DNA of 64,000 nt. Origin: Lysobacter niastensis (GTDB taxonomy: Bacteria; Pseudomonadota; Gammaproteobacteria; Xanthomonadales; Xanthomonadaceae). Position 1 is the stretch's first letter; each line of letters opens with the position of its first letter. Below, piece by piece: positions 7,965 to 15,930 of the stretch. The notes beneath the pieces are model-generated. The model was not told the DNA's origin. It worked only from the letters and a program-made list of their open reading frames with translations, and did not search any database. A program made the position numbers and the translations under genes. The DNA lies in the NCBI RefSeq assembly GCF_015453285.1, contig NZ_JADLZT010000011.1, positions 91,785 through 155,784 of the forward strand, given 5' to 3'.

Positions 7965-8522
7965 TCAGAACATGCCTGTTTCCAGGCGCGCCGCTTCCGA
8001 CATCATGTTGCGATTCCACGGCGGGTCGAACACCAGTTCGACATCGGCCTCGGCCACGGTCGGAATCATCTCGAGCTTGTCGCGCACATCCGACACGAGG
8101 ATGTCGCCCATGCCGCAGGCAGGCGCGGTCAGGGTCATGCGAACTTCGACGCGGCGCTGGCCGGCCTTGTCCGGGTGCGGGTGGATGCTCGCCTCGTAGA
8201 CCAGCCCCAGATCGACCACGTTGATCGGGATTTCAGGATCGAAGCAGGTGCGCAGCTGGCGCCAGACCAGCTGTTCGACGGCTTCATCGTCCGCGCCTTC
8301 CGGCAGCTCTAGCGGTTCCGGCGGTTCCTTGCCGATGGCGTCGGCATCGCGCCCGGCGACGCGGAACAGGTTGCCCTCGACGAACACCGTGTAGCTGCCG
8401 CCCAGGGCCTGGGTGATGTAGCCGACGCTGCCAGCGGGCAACGTCACCTGCTCGCCCTGTGGCACGAGGACGACGGCGCAATCGCGCTCGAATCGGACGG
8501 GTTCGCTGCTGCGGGAATACAT
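7965..8522 (-). CDS. sufT: Putative Fe-S cluster assembly/maturation protein SufT (DUF59/MIP18 family)
   Basis: The 185-residue protein has an N-terminal segment of about 80 residues specific to SufT (VLVPQGEQVTLPAGSVGYI). A DUF59 domain follows, with FDPEIPINVVDLGLVYE near 93-109 and LTAPACGMGD near 130-139, including the conserved Cys of this family. SufT acts in the cytoplasm in iron-sulfur protein maturation under high demand for Fe-S clusters. It stands alone here with its own terminator, without the suf operon. The assignment is by family; the precise clients are not known. Confidence 0.9.
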   Translation of the reverse strand: MYSRSSEPVRFERDCAVVLVPQGEQVTLPAGSVGYITQALGGSYTVFVEGNLFRVAGRDADAIGKEPPEPLELPEGADDEAVEQLVWRQLRTCFDPEIPINVVDLGLVYEASIHPHPDKAGQRRVEVRMTLTAPACGMGDILVSDVRDKLEMIPTVAEADVELVFDPPWNRNMMSEAARLETGMF

Positions 8523-8708
8523 GCTTGAAAGATATGGGTGCCGCGGTGCAGCACAAGGCGGCCATTCTAGGGCCTGGGCGCTGAAAACCCTAAGGCCGGG
8601 CGGGATCGCGCGGGCGGGAAGATGCGTTCCATGGCACGCGCCCCGGGCGCCGGAGCGTCGTGCCCGGCTATGCTGTGCGGATTACCTGATGCCTCCGACC
8701 TGCACCGA

Positions 8709-9131
8709 ATGACCTCCCCGTCCCCGCCGCCCGCCCGCAGCGCCTCGTGGCTCTCGTGGTTGCTCCTGCTGCTCGGCACCTGCGGCTTCACCGCGATCTG
8801 GGTGGTGTTGAGTCTGTTCAACGACGCGCAGAACAGCTGGATGGCGGTGCTCGGCGCGCTGGATGTCGCCTGGCTGCTGCGCCTGGGCCGGTGCCCGGGC
8901 GGTCCGCGGCGGATGGCGCTCGCGATGGCCGCGACCGTCGCGATAGTGGCCATGGCCAATTGGGGAATCATCGCCGCCCAGCTCGGCGCGGTTCTGGGCC
9001 TGCAGCCATGGGAATCGGCGGTGCGGCTCGGCCCCAACCTCGCGTGGACGGTGTTCCAGCTCGCCAACGGCGCCATCGACCTGGCCTGGTGCGTGGCTGC
9101 GTTGGTGGTGGCTGCGTTCGCCTCGCGCTGA
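8709..9131 (+). CDS. Hypothetical four-helix membrane protein
   Basis: The 140-residue protein from ATG at 8709 has a polar N-terminus rich in Ser and Pro. About four hydrophobic segments follow: WLSWLLLLLGTCGFTAIWVV, the VLGALDVAWLL region, MALAMAATVAIVAMANWG, and AIDLAWCVAALVVAAF. No family is recognised. Translation could also begin earlier, at 8622 or 8631, but those residues look non-coding. It is convergent with the MocR-type regulator and has no obvious operon partner. Confidence 0.65.
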   Translation: MTSPSPPPARSASWLSWLLLLLGTCGFTAIWVVLSLFNDAQNSWMAVLGALDVAWLLRLGRCPGGPRRMALAMAATVAIVAMANWGIIAAQLGAVLGLQPWESAVRLGPNLAWTVFQLANGAIDLAWCVAALVVAAFASR

Positions 9132-9176
9132 TCGCGGCGGCTGTCCGAAGCGAGGGCCGTCAGAAGCGACGGGCCG

Positions 9177-10610
9177 TCAGAACTCGTCCAGGCAGGCCGC
9201 GAACCGCTCGACCGCGTCGACTATCTCCGCCACCGACAGCGCGCAGTAGCCCAGCAGCAATCCGGCGCGATCGGGCGGATCGAGGTAGTACGGCGCGATC
9301 GGATACAGCCCCAGGCCGAGGCTGCGCGCACGCGCGATGAAAGCCTCGCCCTCGGCGCGCGAGCGATCCTTCAGCCACACCACCAGGTGCATGCCGGCAT
9401 GCGAGTCGCTGATCTCCAGCCGGCCCGCGCTGCAGCGATTCAATCCATCGAGCAGCGCCGAGCGCCGCTCCTTGAGCGTCTTCCAGGTGCGACGCAGGTG
9501 GCGCTCGAAACCGCCCTCCACCATGAACCGCGCGAGCGCGGCCTGTTCGATGCCGGGCGACCCGAAGTCGTCCTGCCACTTCGCATTGACGAAGTCGCCG
9601 CGCAGGCCCGCGGGCACCACGACGTAGCCGAGCCGTAGCGACGGAAACATCACCTTGGAGAAGGTGCCGACGTAGATGACACGGCCGTATTCGTCCAGCG
9701 AACGCAGCGCTGCCAGCGGTTGCGCGTCGTAGCGGAACTCGCCGTCGTAGTCGTCCTCGAGGATCCAGCTGCCGTGGCGGTGCGCGTAGTCCAGCAGCTC
9801 CAGCCGCCGCGCCAGCGACATCACCACACCGGAAGGGAACTGGTGCGACGGCGTCACGCACACGAGCTTGGCGCCCTGCTCCGGCAGCGATTCGCACAGC
9901 AGGCCCTCCTGGTCCACGCCTACCGTGTGCAGGCGCGCACCGTGGATCTGCAGTGCTTCGCGGATCGACGAATAGTGCGGCTCCTCGAGCACGGCGGTGT
10001 CTCCGGCATCGAGCAGCACGCGCGCGGCCAGCGACACCGCCTGTTGCGTGCCATCGACGATCACCACGTCCTCCGGCTGGGCCTGCACGCCCCGGCGCCT
10101 CGCCAGGTAGTCGCACACCGCCTCGCGCAGTGCCGGCAGGCCCTGCGTCATTGGATAGTTGGGCGCCGTGTAGGCGGCGGCATGCGCAAGTTCGCGTGCC
10201 CAGGCGCTGGTCAACGCCGGGTTGGTGATCGGCACGCCGTACTGGAAGGAATAACGCACGCCCTCGATGCGCCGGCCCGGGATGCGCAGGTGGTCGTGAT
10301 AGAGGCGGCCGCGACGGGCGAACTCGGATTGCGGCGCCAGCGGGGCATCGACCGCACGCACCGAACGCAGGGCCTGCAGCGGCGGCGTCACGTAGCTGCC
10401 CGAACCGACCCGGCCGTCGACGAAGCCCTCGGCACGCAGCTGCTCGTAGGCCGCGAGCACCGTGTTGCGGGAGATGCCGAGTTCGCGGGCGAGCTGGCGG
10501 GTGGCCGGCAGGCGCGCGCCCTGGTGGACGCGGCCGGCAAACACGGCCGTCTTGAGCGCGCGGGTCAGCTGGGCGTGCAGCGGTCCGCGACCGTCGAGTT
10601 GCAGGTGCAT
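9177..10610 (-). CDS. MocR/PdxR-type transcriptional regulator (GntR HTH fused to aminotransferase fold)
   Basis: The 477-residue protein has an N-terminal GntR winged helix (about 1-75, with ARELGISRNTVLAAYEQLRAEG). It is joined to a class I aminotransferase-like domain (about 105-475). The domain carries the PLP-site features VIVDGTQQAV, EDDYDGEFRY and YVGTFSKVMFPSLRLGY, where the Lys of FSK is the PLP-binding position. MocR regulators use PLP or related ligands to control adjacent genes, often divergent ones. The neighbour at 10750 is divergent across 139 bp containing short palindromes, so it is a likely target. The true regulon is unknown. Confidence 0.92.
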   Translation of the reverse strand: MHLQLDGRGPLHAQLTRALKTAVFAGRVHQGARLPATRQLARELGISRNTVLAAYEQLRAEGFVDGRVGSGSYVTPPLQALRSVRAVDAPLAPQSEFARRGRLYHDHLRIPGRRIEGVRYSFQYGVPITNPALTSAWARELAHAAAYTAPNYPMTQGLPALREAVCDYLARRRGVQAQPEDVVIVDGTQQAVSLAARVLLDAGDTAVLEEPHYSSIREALQIHGARLHTVGVDQEGLLCESLPEQGAKLVCVTPSHQFPSGVVMSLARRLELLDYAHRHGSWILEDDYDGEFRYDAQPLAALRSLDEYGRVIYVGTFSKVMFPSLRLGYVVVPAGLRGDFVNAKWQDDFGSPGIEQAALARFMVEGGFERHLRRTWKTLKERRSALLDGLNRCSAGRLEISDSHAGMHLVVWLKDRSRAEGEAFIARARSLGLGLYPIAPYYLDPPDRAGLLLGYCALSVAEIVDAVERFAACLDEF

Positions 10611-10749
10611 GGCCGGCTCCGTGGATGGCCGATTGGCGGGTCCAACCGGATTGGCCCTATTCGATCCCGGTCAAATGGACCTTGCCAGTGCCAATTCTAG
10701 CCCGTCTGATGGGGCCATTCCCGCCCGCCACTGGCCGCCGGAGCTCCCC
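10611..10749. promoter_or_regulatory. Divergent promoter/operator region of the MocR-type regulator
   Basis: The 139 bp between divergent starts contain the nested dyads CCAA-N5-TTGG and GGTC-N5-GACC and repeated GATTGGC words between about 10628 and 10690. Leftwards, TTGACC about 60 bp before the regulator start could be a -35. Binding by the regulator is inferred from position only. Confidence 0.45.
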
Positions 10750-11268
10750 ATGAAAGCCTCGCGCATCCTGCAAGCCGACGCCTCATCCCTTCCCCGCTCG
10801 CGCCTGCCCCTGTGGGCCTGGCTGCTGTTCGGCGGCGTGCTCGTCGGCACACTCGACCTGGCATTCGCGGCCGGGTTCTGGTGGCTGCGATCCGGTGTCG
10901 CACCGATCCGCATTCCACAGTCGATCGCCTCGTGGGTGCTGGGTCGCGAAGCGGCCCTGTCGGGGGGAATCGCCACCGCGATGCTGGGCATGGCGCTGTA
11001 CTACTACCTGACCACCGCGATGGTGACGGGCTATCACCGCCTGGCCCAACGTCATCCGCTGCTGCTGCAGCGGCCGCTGACGATGGGCGCGCTGTACGGC
11101 ATCGCGCTTTACGCGCTGTTGTTCAAGGTCGCCGTGCCGTTGTGGTCGGCCGCCGCGCCGCGGCCGGAGCCTCTGGAATGGACCCTGGCCTGCATCGTCG
11201 CCTATGCACTGCTGATCGGCATCCCCGCCGCGTTGTTCGCCCGCCGCTGGCACGAGCGACAGTCCTGA
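10750..11268 (+). CDS. Hypothetical membrane protein, paralogue of the gene at 11657
   Basis: The 172-residue protein has about four membrane segments. The first contains LLFGGVLVGTLDLAFAAGFW, and a later motif is RPLTMGALYGIALYALLFK. The gene at 11657 encodes a protein with the same layout (LFGGMLAGALDFAFATGFW and RPWRYGALYGLLLYAVMN), so the two arose by duplication. No function is established for the family. Divergence from the MocR-type regulator suggests that this copy is under its control. Confidence 0.7.
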   Translation: MKASRILQADASSLPRSRLPLWAWLLFGGVLVGTLDLAFAAGFWWLRSGVAPIRIPQSIASWVLGREAALSGGIATAMLGMALYYYLTTAMVTGYHRLAQRHPLLLQRPLTMGALYGIALYALLFKVAVPLWSAAAPRPEPLEWTLACIVAYALLIGIPAALFARRWHERQS

Positions 11269-11389
11269 CGCGAGACCTGGCTGGCTCCGGCTCGCTCCAT
11301 CGATAGCCTGCCTCACCCAACGGCGCCGACCGGGGGCGGCTTCCGGCCGCCGTGCGGTGAAGGCACGAACGCGGGCATAACAAATGGCG

Positions 11390-11527
11390 GCGCAAGCTGG
11401 TGCCGTCTGTGGTGCTCGTCTCTCTCTCTCCAGCAAGGTAGACAACTCGTTCCACACGCTCGACTCCAAGGAACGAGCGCGCCACCGTCCACAGGCATGC
11501 CCGGGACCGCGTTCCCGGGCAATTTTT
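11390..11527 (+). ncRNA. Candidate intergenic small RNA ending in a terminator
   Basis: The 388-bp gap between the two paralogous membrane protein genes has no convincing ORF but holds a CU-rich tract (CTCTCTCTCTCC near 11420), a CGTTCC...GGAACG stem (about 11448-11476) and a strong terminator at 11499-11527. The terminator is about 230 bp past the upstream stop, so it could end a separate transcript. The 5' end given here is a guess, and no known RNA family was recognised. Confidence 0.3.
11499..11527 (+). terminator. Rho-independent terminator
   Basis: The perfect 8-bp stem GCCCGGGA / TCCCGGGC with a 6-nt loop is followed by AATTTTT. It is oriented rightwards, after the membrane protein gene at 10750 or a small RNA. 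Confidence 0.8.
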
Positions 11528-11656
11528 ATGTGCAGCTTTTTTCTTGATCGCCACCGGCGGATTGGCTCCGCTGGGTGAAGCCGGATTGGTTCTCCAGTTT
11601 TCGCAAAAGCCCGCTAGTTTTCTGGGCCATTGGGAACTTCTGGAGGCTTGCCGGCC

Positions 11657-12163
11657 ATGGCGTCGATCACACGCACCGCATTGGGCTGGATCCTGTTCGG
11701 CGGCATGCTCGCCGGCGCGCTGGACTTTGCCTTCGCCACGGGATTCTGGGCACTCAAGGGCGTATCGCCGCAACGCGTCTGGCAAAGCGTGGCCGCGGGC
11801 CTGCTCGGCCGGGGCAGCTTTGAAGGCGGCACCGCCACCGCGCTGCTCGGCGTCGCACTGCACTACCTGATCGCGATGTCGATGTCGCTGGCCTATGCGC
11901 TGGCGGCACGCCGGTTGCGCGCGCTCGTGCAGCGGCCGTGGCGGTATGGCGCGCTGTACGGCCTGCTCCTCTACGCGGTGATGAACTGGATCGTGGTGCC
12001 GCTTTCCGCCGCACCTGCCGGCGGCGCCAACAACCCCACCTGGATCGCCTGCAGCATCGCCGCCCACGTGGTGCTGGTCGGCTGGCCGTGCGCATGGTTC
12101 GCGCGCCGCGCCCTCATCGGAAGCAACGCCTTGCGCGCCCGACAACCCGCGATGGGGTCCTGA
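11657..12163 (+). CDS. Hypothetical membrane protein, paralogue of the gene at 10750
   Basis: The 168-residue protein starts at ATG 11657, supported by TGGAGG 10 bp upstream; an in-frame ATG at 11630 is less likely. It has about four hydrophobic segments and mirrors the 10750 gene in motif order. The shared landmarks are a Gly/Ala-rich first helix with LDFAFATGFW, a region with LLGVALHYLIAMSMSLAYA, and RPWRYGALYG. The function is unknown. A terminator separates the copies, so they are probably expressed independently. Confidence 0.7.
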   Translation: MASITRTALGWILFGGMLAGALDFAFATGFWALKGVSPQRVWQSVAAGLLGRGSFEGGTATALLGVALHYLIAMSMSLAYALAARRLRALVQRPWRYGALYGLLLYAVMNWIVVPLSAAPAGGANNPTWIACSIAAHVVLVGWPCAWFARRALIGSNALRARQPAMGS

Positions 12164-12258
12164 CGGCCTTCATCCGGATCACGCCTCGCGCGCTCGGCAG
12201 GGGGCTTCGCCAGGGACCAGGCCGCGCACTGGCCCTTTCATCAGCAACGGAGAACGTC

Positions 12259-12720
12259 ATGAAGATCGTGTTTTCGTGCCTGATCGCCGCACTTGCCATC
12301 GCGGCCACACCGGCACAGGCCGGCCAATGCAAGAAGATCCATGCCGACCTCAGTGAGGTAAGCGCTACGGAAGGCTGCAACCCCGGCCTGGCCTCGTGCT
12401 TCCTCGGTGAAGTCGACGGCAACCATGGACTGCGTGGCACCACGCATTTCGCCGCCGACAGCGCGCGCGCCGGCCCGGCAACCTCGCCGACCTTCATCTC
12501 CTACAGCGGTCCGTTCGAATACCGCACCGCCAACGGCAACCTGAGCATGCGCGAGACCGGCGTGACCACCAGCGGTTCCGAAGGCGTGGTCACCGCCTAC
12601 CAGCAGATCGTCGGGGCCACCGGCCAGTACGAGGGCGCAACCGGCTATTTCTTCGTCAGCGGCCACAAGACCGGCGGCATGGTCACCACCTTCGTCGAAG
12701 GCGAGATCTGCTATCCGTGA
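12259..12720 (+). CDS. Hypothetical secreted protein
   Basis: The 153-residue protein has a clear Sec signal peptide cleaved near residue 21 (AATPAQAGQ). The mature part contains four cysteines (QCKK, GCNP, SCFL, and EICYP at the C-terminus), which could form disulfides. It also has a Gly/Thr-rich pattern predicting beta structure (SYSGPFEYRT, YEGATGYFF), somewhat like DUF3224 or dirigent-type barrels. No family is firmly recognised. The start at 12259 follows CGGAGA with good spacing. It is convergent with pntB. Confidence 0.65.
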   Translation: MKIVFSCLIAALAIAATPAQAGQCKKIHADLSEVSATEGCNPGLASCFLGEVDGNHGLRGTTHFAADSARAGPATSPTFISYSGPFEYRTANGNLSMRETGVTTSGSEGVVTAYQQIVGATGQYEGATGYFFVSGHKTGGMVTTFVEGEICYP

Positions 12721-12730
12721 CGCTCTTCCT

Positions 12731-12757
12731 CCCCTTGCCCGCGCAGCGGGCAGGGGG
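12731..12757. terminator. Hairpin between convergent genes
   Basis: The stem CCCC-T-TGCCCGC / GCGGGCA-G-GGGG with loop GCA lies between the stop at 12720 and the pntB stop at 12772. It is strong but lacks a U tract, so termination is inferred. Confidence 0.4.
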
Positions 12758-12771
12758 ACGTTGGAAGGGCC

Positions 12772-14163
12772 TCAGTGCCCGCCGCCGCCGAGCGCCTTGA
12801 GCTCGCTGACCAGCGCGCTCGCCATCTCGGCACCGTCGCCGTAGAGCATGCGCGTGTTGTCGGCGTAGAACAGCGCGTTCTCGATGCCGGCGAAACCGGT
12901 GCCCTTGCCTCGCTTGATGACGATCGTGTTCTTCGACTGGTTCACGTCGAGGATCGGCATGCCGTAGATCGGCGAGGCCGGATCGGTCTTCGCCACCGGG
13001 TTGACCACATCGTTGGCGCCGATGACCAGCGACACGTCGGTGTTGGCGAACTCCGGGTTGATGTCGTCCATGTCGGCGATCAGGTCGTAGGGCACGCCCG
13101 CTTCCGCCAGCAGCACGTTCATGTGGCCGGGCATGCGGCCGGCGACCGGATGGATCGCGAACTTCACCTTGACGCCGCGCTCGATCAGCTTTTGCGTGAG
13201 TTCCCAGATCTTGTGCTGCGCCTGCGCCACCGCCATGCCGTAGCCGGGCACGATCACCACGCGCTCCGCATAGGCCATCATCGCCGCGACGTCGCCAGCT
13301 TCGATTGGTTTCTGCGTGCCGCTGATCTCCTGCGCCTGCCCGCCGCCGCCGAAGCTGGAGAACAGCACTCCGTGGATCGGCCGGTTCATCGCCTTGGCCA
13401 TCAACTGCGTCAGCAACGTACCGGCTGCGCCGACCATGGTGCCGGCGATGATCAGTGCCTCGTTGCCGAGCACGTAGCCTTCGAACGCCACCGCCAGGCC
13501 GGTCATCGCGTTGTACAACGAGATCACCACTGGCATGTCAGCGCCGCCGATCGGCAGGGTCATCAGCACGCCGAGGGAAAGCGCGAGCACGAAGAAGGCG
13601 ACGATGGCCGGCACCGAGAGCGTGTGCACGACGATGCCGCCCATCACCAGCATCGCCACGAAGACGACGAGGTTGAACAACTGCTGGCCCGGGAATACCA
13701 CGCGCTTGTCGAGGCGCCCGTCGAGCTTGGCCCAGGCGATGATCGAACCGGACAGCGAGATCGCGCCGATGGCCGCACCGATCACGCCGAGGATCAGCGC
13801 CACCATCGAAGGTGCGCGTCCTTCTCCAGAGAAACGCAGCAGTTCGACCGCGCCAATCGCAGCCGCCGAGCCGCCGCCCATGCCGTTGTACAGCGCGACC
13901 ATCTGCGGCATGTCGGTGATGGCGACCTTCTTGCCGGAGATCCACGCCGCGGCGGTGCCGATCACCAGCGCCAGCACGATCAACGGCAGGTTGTGCAGCC
14001 CCGGCAACAGGAACGTCGCCACCGTGGCGATGACCATGCCCAGTCCGGCCCAACGGATGCCGCTGCGCGCCGTGACCGGCGAGGCCATGCGCTGCAGGCC
14101 GAGCAGGAACAGCGTGGCGGCGACGAAATAACTGGCGGACGCAATCCAGGCCAGAACGCTCAT
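12772..14163 (-). CDS. pntB: NAD(P) transhydrogenase subunit beta
   Basis: The 463-residue membrane protein starts MSVLAWIASASYFVAATLFLLG. About eight or nine membrane segments (to about residue 265) are followed by the cytoplasmic NADP(H)-binding domain with VPGYGMAVAQAQHKIWEL near 310-327 and VIGANDVVNP near 390. The beta subunit completes the proton channel and binds NADP(H); the enzyme couples proton entry to hydride transfer from NADH to NADP+. The ATG overlaps the pntA2 stop (ATGA), so the two are coupled. The length equals that of characterised PntB (about 462). Confidence 0.96.
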   Translation of the reverse strand: MSVLAWIASASYFVAATLFLLGLQRMASPVTARSGIRWAGLGMVIATVATFLLPGLHNLPLIVLALVIGTAAAWISGKKVAITDMPQMVALYNGMGGGSAAAIGAVELLRFSGEGRAPSMVALILGVIGAAIGAISLSGSIIAWAKLDGRLDKRVVFPGQQLFNLVVFVAMLVMGGIVVHTLSVPAIVAFFVLALSLGVLMTLPIGGADMPVVISLYNAMTGLAVAFEGYVLGNEALIIAGTMVGAAGTLLTQLMAKAMNRPIHGVLFSSFGGGGQAQEISGTQKPIEAGDVAAMMAYAERVVIVPGYGMAVAQAQHKIWELTQKLIERGVKVKFAIHPVAGRMPGHMNVLLAEAGVPYDLIADMDDINPEFANTDVSLVIGANDVVNPVAKTDPASPIYGMPILDVNQSKNTIVIKRGKGTGFAGIENALFYADNTRMLYGDGAEMASALVSELKALGGGGH

Positions 14164-14468
14164 GCCTTGCCTCCGGCGGAAGGCTTCCTGCTGGACTTGA
14201 ACATTTCCAGCATGCGTTCGGTGACCACATAGCCGCCGGCCGCATTGCCGGCGCCGAGCAGCACCGCGACGAAGCCGATCGCCTTCTCCAGCGTGGTGTC
14301 GGCATGGCCGAGTACGACCATCGCGCCGATCAGGACGATGCCGTGGATGAAGTTGGAGCCGGACATCAGCGGCGTATGCAGGATCACCGGGACCCGCGAG
14401 ATGATCACGTGGCCGGCGATGGCCGCCAGCATGAAGATGTACAGCGCCACGATCCCGTCGCCCATCAT
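14160..14468 (-). CDS. pntA2: NAD(P) transhydrogenase subunit alpha part 2 (membrane segment)
   Basis: The 102-residue protein from ATG at 14468 carries the alpha-subunit membrane domain: IVALYIFMLAAIAGHVIISRVP, HTPLMSGSNFIHGIV and VLLGAGNAAGGYVVTERMLEMF. This is the separate alpha-2 polypeptide of three-subunit transhydrogenases. In-frame ATGs at 14495 and 14498 would add 9-10 residues; 14468 fits family length better. It is coupled to pntB by a 4-bp overlap. The partner alpha-1 gene lies 2 kb away at 16472-17593, on the same strand but beyond an inserted opposite-strand operon. Confidence 0.9.
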   Translation of the reverse strand: MMGDGIVALYIFMLAAIAGHVIISRVPVILHTPLMSGSNFIHGIVLIGAMVVLGHADTTLEKAIGFVAVLLGAGNAAGGYVVTERMLEMFKSSRKPSAGGKA

Positions 14469-14593
14469 CCGTCCCCATCGCAATGTCGTCCGCATCATAA
14501 CCGCACCTGAATCCGGCGCCAGCGGCGTCAACCGCAGGCCGTGACGGGCGTTCTCCCAAGCGCAGGGTCGTCCTGCCTTCCGGAGAGATGGCA

Positions 14594-14944
14594 ATGGAAA
14601 AGACGAAGAAGCGGCGGTCCGCGGCGCTGGCAATGGCGCTGGGCCTGATGAGCCTGGCCGGCGCGGCGTCCGCAGGCGACCTCGGCGATCGCGTGGACAG
14701 GAGGCTGGACCACCGTGGCGACCGCATCGACACGCGTCTGGACGTGAAGGGCGACCGCATCGACCACCGCCTCGACCGCCGTGCGGCGTACCAGGATTCG
14801 CTCGGCCATGAACGCCGGGCGTTCCGGCTCGACCGCAAGGGCGACCGCATCGACCGCCGTCTGGACCATCGCGGCGACCTCGCCGATGCACGGCTGGACC
14901 GGCGCGGCGACCGTTTCGACCGTTTCTGGGATCGCAGGCACTAA
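14594..14944 (+). CDS. Periplasmic protein of charged 11-residue repeats
   Basis: The 116-residue protein starts at ATG 14594, 6 bp after GGAGAG; the ATG at 14588 directly abuts that ribosome site. A signal peptide ends near SAGAASAGD. The mature protein is nearly all repeats of the pattern GDRIDxRLDxR, six copies in two blocks of three. The blocks are separated by a 19-residue spacer (AAYQDSLGHERRAFRLDRK). Acidic and basic residues alternate, so it may form a long charged helix or bind polyanions. No family is recognised. It is followed after 6 bp by the sigma factor gene, so it is probably the first gene of a four-gene operon. Confidence 0.8.
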   Translation: MEKTKKRRSAALAMALGLMSLAGAASAGDLGDRVDRRLDHRGDRIDTRLDVKGDRIDHRLDRRAAYQDSLGHERRAFRLDRKGDRIDRRLDHRGDLADARLDRRGDRFDRFWDRRH

Positions 14945-14950
14945 GTCCTT

Positions 14951-15559
14951 ATGCTGCGGCACGTGAGCCGAGAAGCCGACGACGCTCCGACCGCCACCGC
15001 GGCGGAGGCCCATGCGCAGGCCGCTTCCCGCGAGGAGGCGGCCGCGCGGCTGCCCGGCTCGCTGGAGGAATTCCTGGCGGGCATCGGCACCCGCGCATTC
15101 CGCTTCGCCGAGCTCGGACTGCGGCACCGCGACGATTCGCTGGATGCGGTGCAGGACGCGATGATGAAGATGCTGGCGTACCGGGATCGCCCGGCCGGGG
15201 AATGGACCCCGTTGTTCTGGAGCATCCTGCGCAGCCGCATCGTCGACACGCAGCGCAGGCGCACGTTCCGGTTGCGCTGGCTGTCGCCGGCACCGGAACG
15301 CGACGACACCGCCCTGGACTGGGCCGATGATGCACCCGACCCGTCGCGCGCGTTCGATGGCCGCGAGGCTTACGGACGGCTGGCGGAGGCGTTGTCGGCG
15401 CTTCCCCGTCGGCAGCGCGAGGCTTTCAGCCTTCGCGTGCTGGAAGAACTGGACGTCGCCACGACCGCGCGGGCGATGGGCTGCAGCGAAGGCGCGGTGA
15501 AGACACATCTGTCGCGGGCGCGCGAAGCGCTGCAGCGGCAACTCGAGGACTGGCGATGA
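14951..15559 (+). CDS. ECF-type RNA polymerase sigma factor
   Basis: The 202-residue protein has an N-terminal extension of about 35 residues. Region 2 follows (RHRDDSLDAVQDAMMKMLAYR, then WSILRSRIVDTQRRR), an acidic linker, and region 4 near 145-200 (LPRRQREAFSLRVLEELD, then AMGCSEGAVKTHLSRAREAL), a classical sigma-4 helix-turn-helix. It would direct RNA polymerase to a small regulon. The stop overlaps the next start by 4 bp; that gene encodes a one-helix membrane protein that could be the anti-sigma factor. The promoter recognised is unknown, and the operon is probably self-regulated. Confidence 0.92.
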   Translation: MLRHVSREADDAPTATAAEAHAQAASREEAAARLPGSLEEFLAGIGTRAFRFAELGLRHRDDSLDAVQDAMMKMLAYRDRPAGEWTPLFWSILRSRIVDTQRRRTFRLRWLSPAPERDDTALDWADDAPDPSRAFDGREAYGRLAEALSALPRRQREAFSLRVLEELDVATTARAMGCSEGAVKTHLSRAREALQRQLEDWR

Positions 15560-15930
15560 ACCCTAACCATCCACAAGCAGGCGAAGACGAACGTTTCGAC
15601 CAGGCCATGCGCGAGATCCATGCGCAGGCCGTCGGCCAGGTGTCTTCCGCCACGCGCGCACGCCTCCGCGCGGCTCGCTTCGAAGCGGCCCGGCCGCGAG
15701 AGCGGCGTGGCTACGGCTGGGTGCTGGCCAGCGGCTGCGCGGCGGCGTTCGCGCTGGTCGTCGCACTGCAACTGCAGCCCCCCCCGGCCGCTCCGCCCGC
15801 TGCACCGGTGCTGGCGACGGAAGCCGTTTCCTACGACGCCGACACGGCGCTGGCGACCCTCGACGAAAACCCCGACCTGTATCTCTGGCTGGCATCCAAC
15901 GACGATGCCCTGCCTGCCGCGGAGCAATGA
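15556..15930 (+). CDS. Single-pass membrane protein, putative anti-sigma partner (DUF3619-like position)
   Basis: The 124-residue protein has a cytoplasmic N-terminal part (about 1-50), one membrane helix (about 52-70, GWVLASGCAAAFALVVALQL), a Pro/Ala-rich stretch and an acidic C-terminus. It is coupled to the sigma gene by a 4-bp overlap and to the following DUF3106 gene by another. The order sigma, small membrane protein, DUF3106 resembles operons in related bacteria where the middle gene is DUF3619. An anti-sigma role is inferred from topology and order; no zinc-binding anti-sigma motif is seen. Confidence 0.75.
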   Translation: MNPNHPQAGEDERFDQAMREIHAQAVGQVSSATRARLRAARFEAARPRERRGYGWVLASGCAAAFALVVALQLQPPPAAPPAAPVLATEAVSYDADTALATLDENPDLYLWLASNDDALPAAEQ

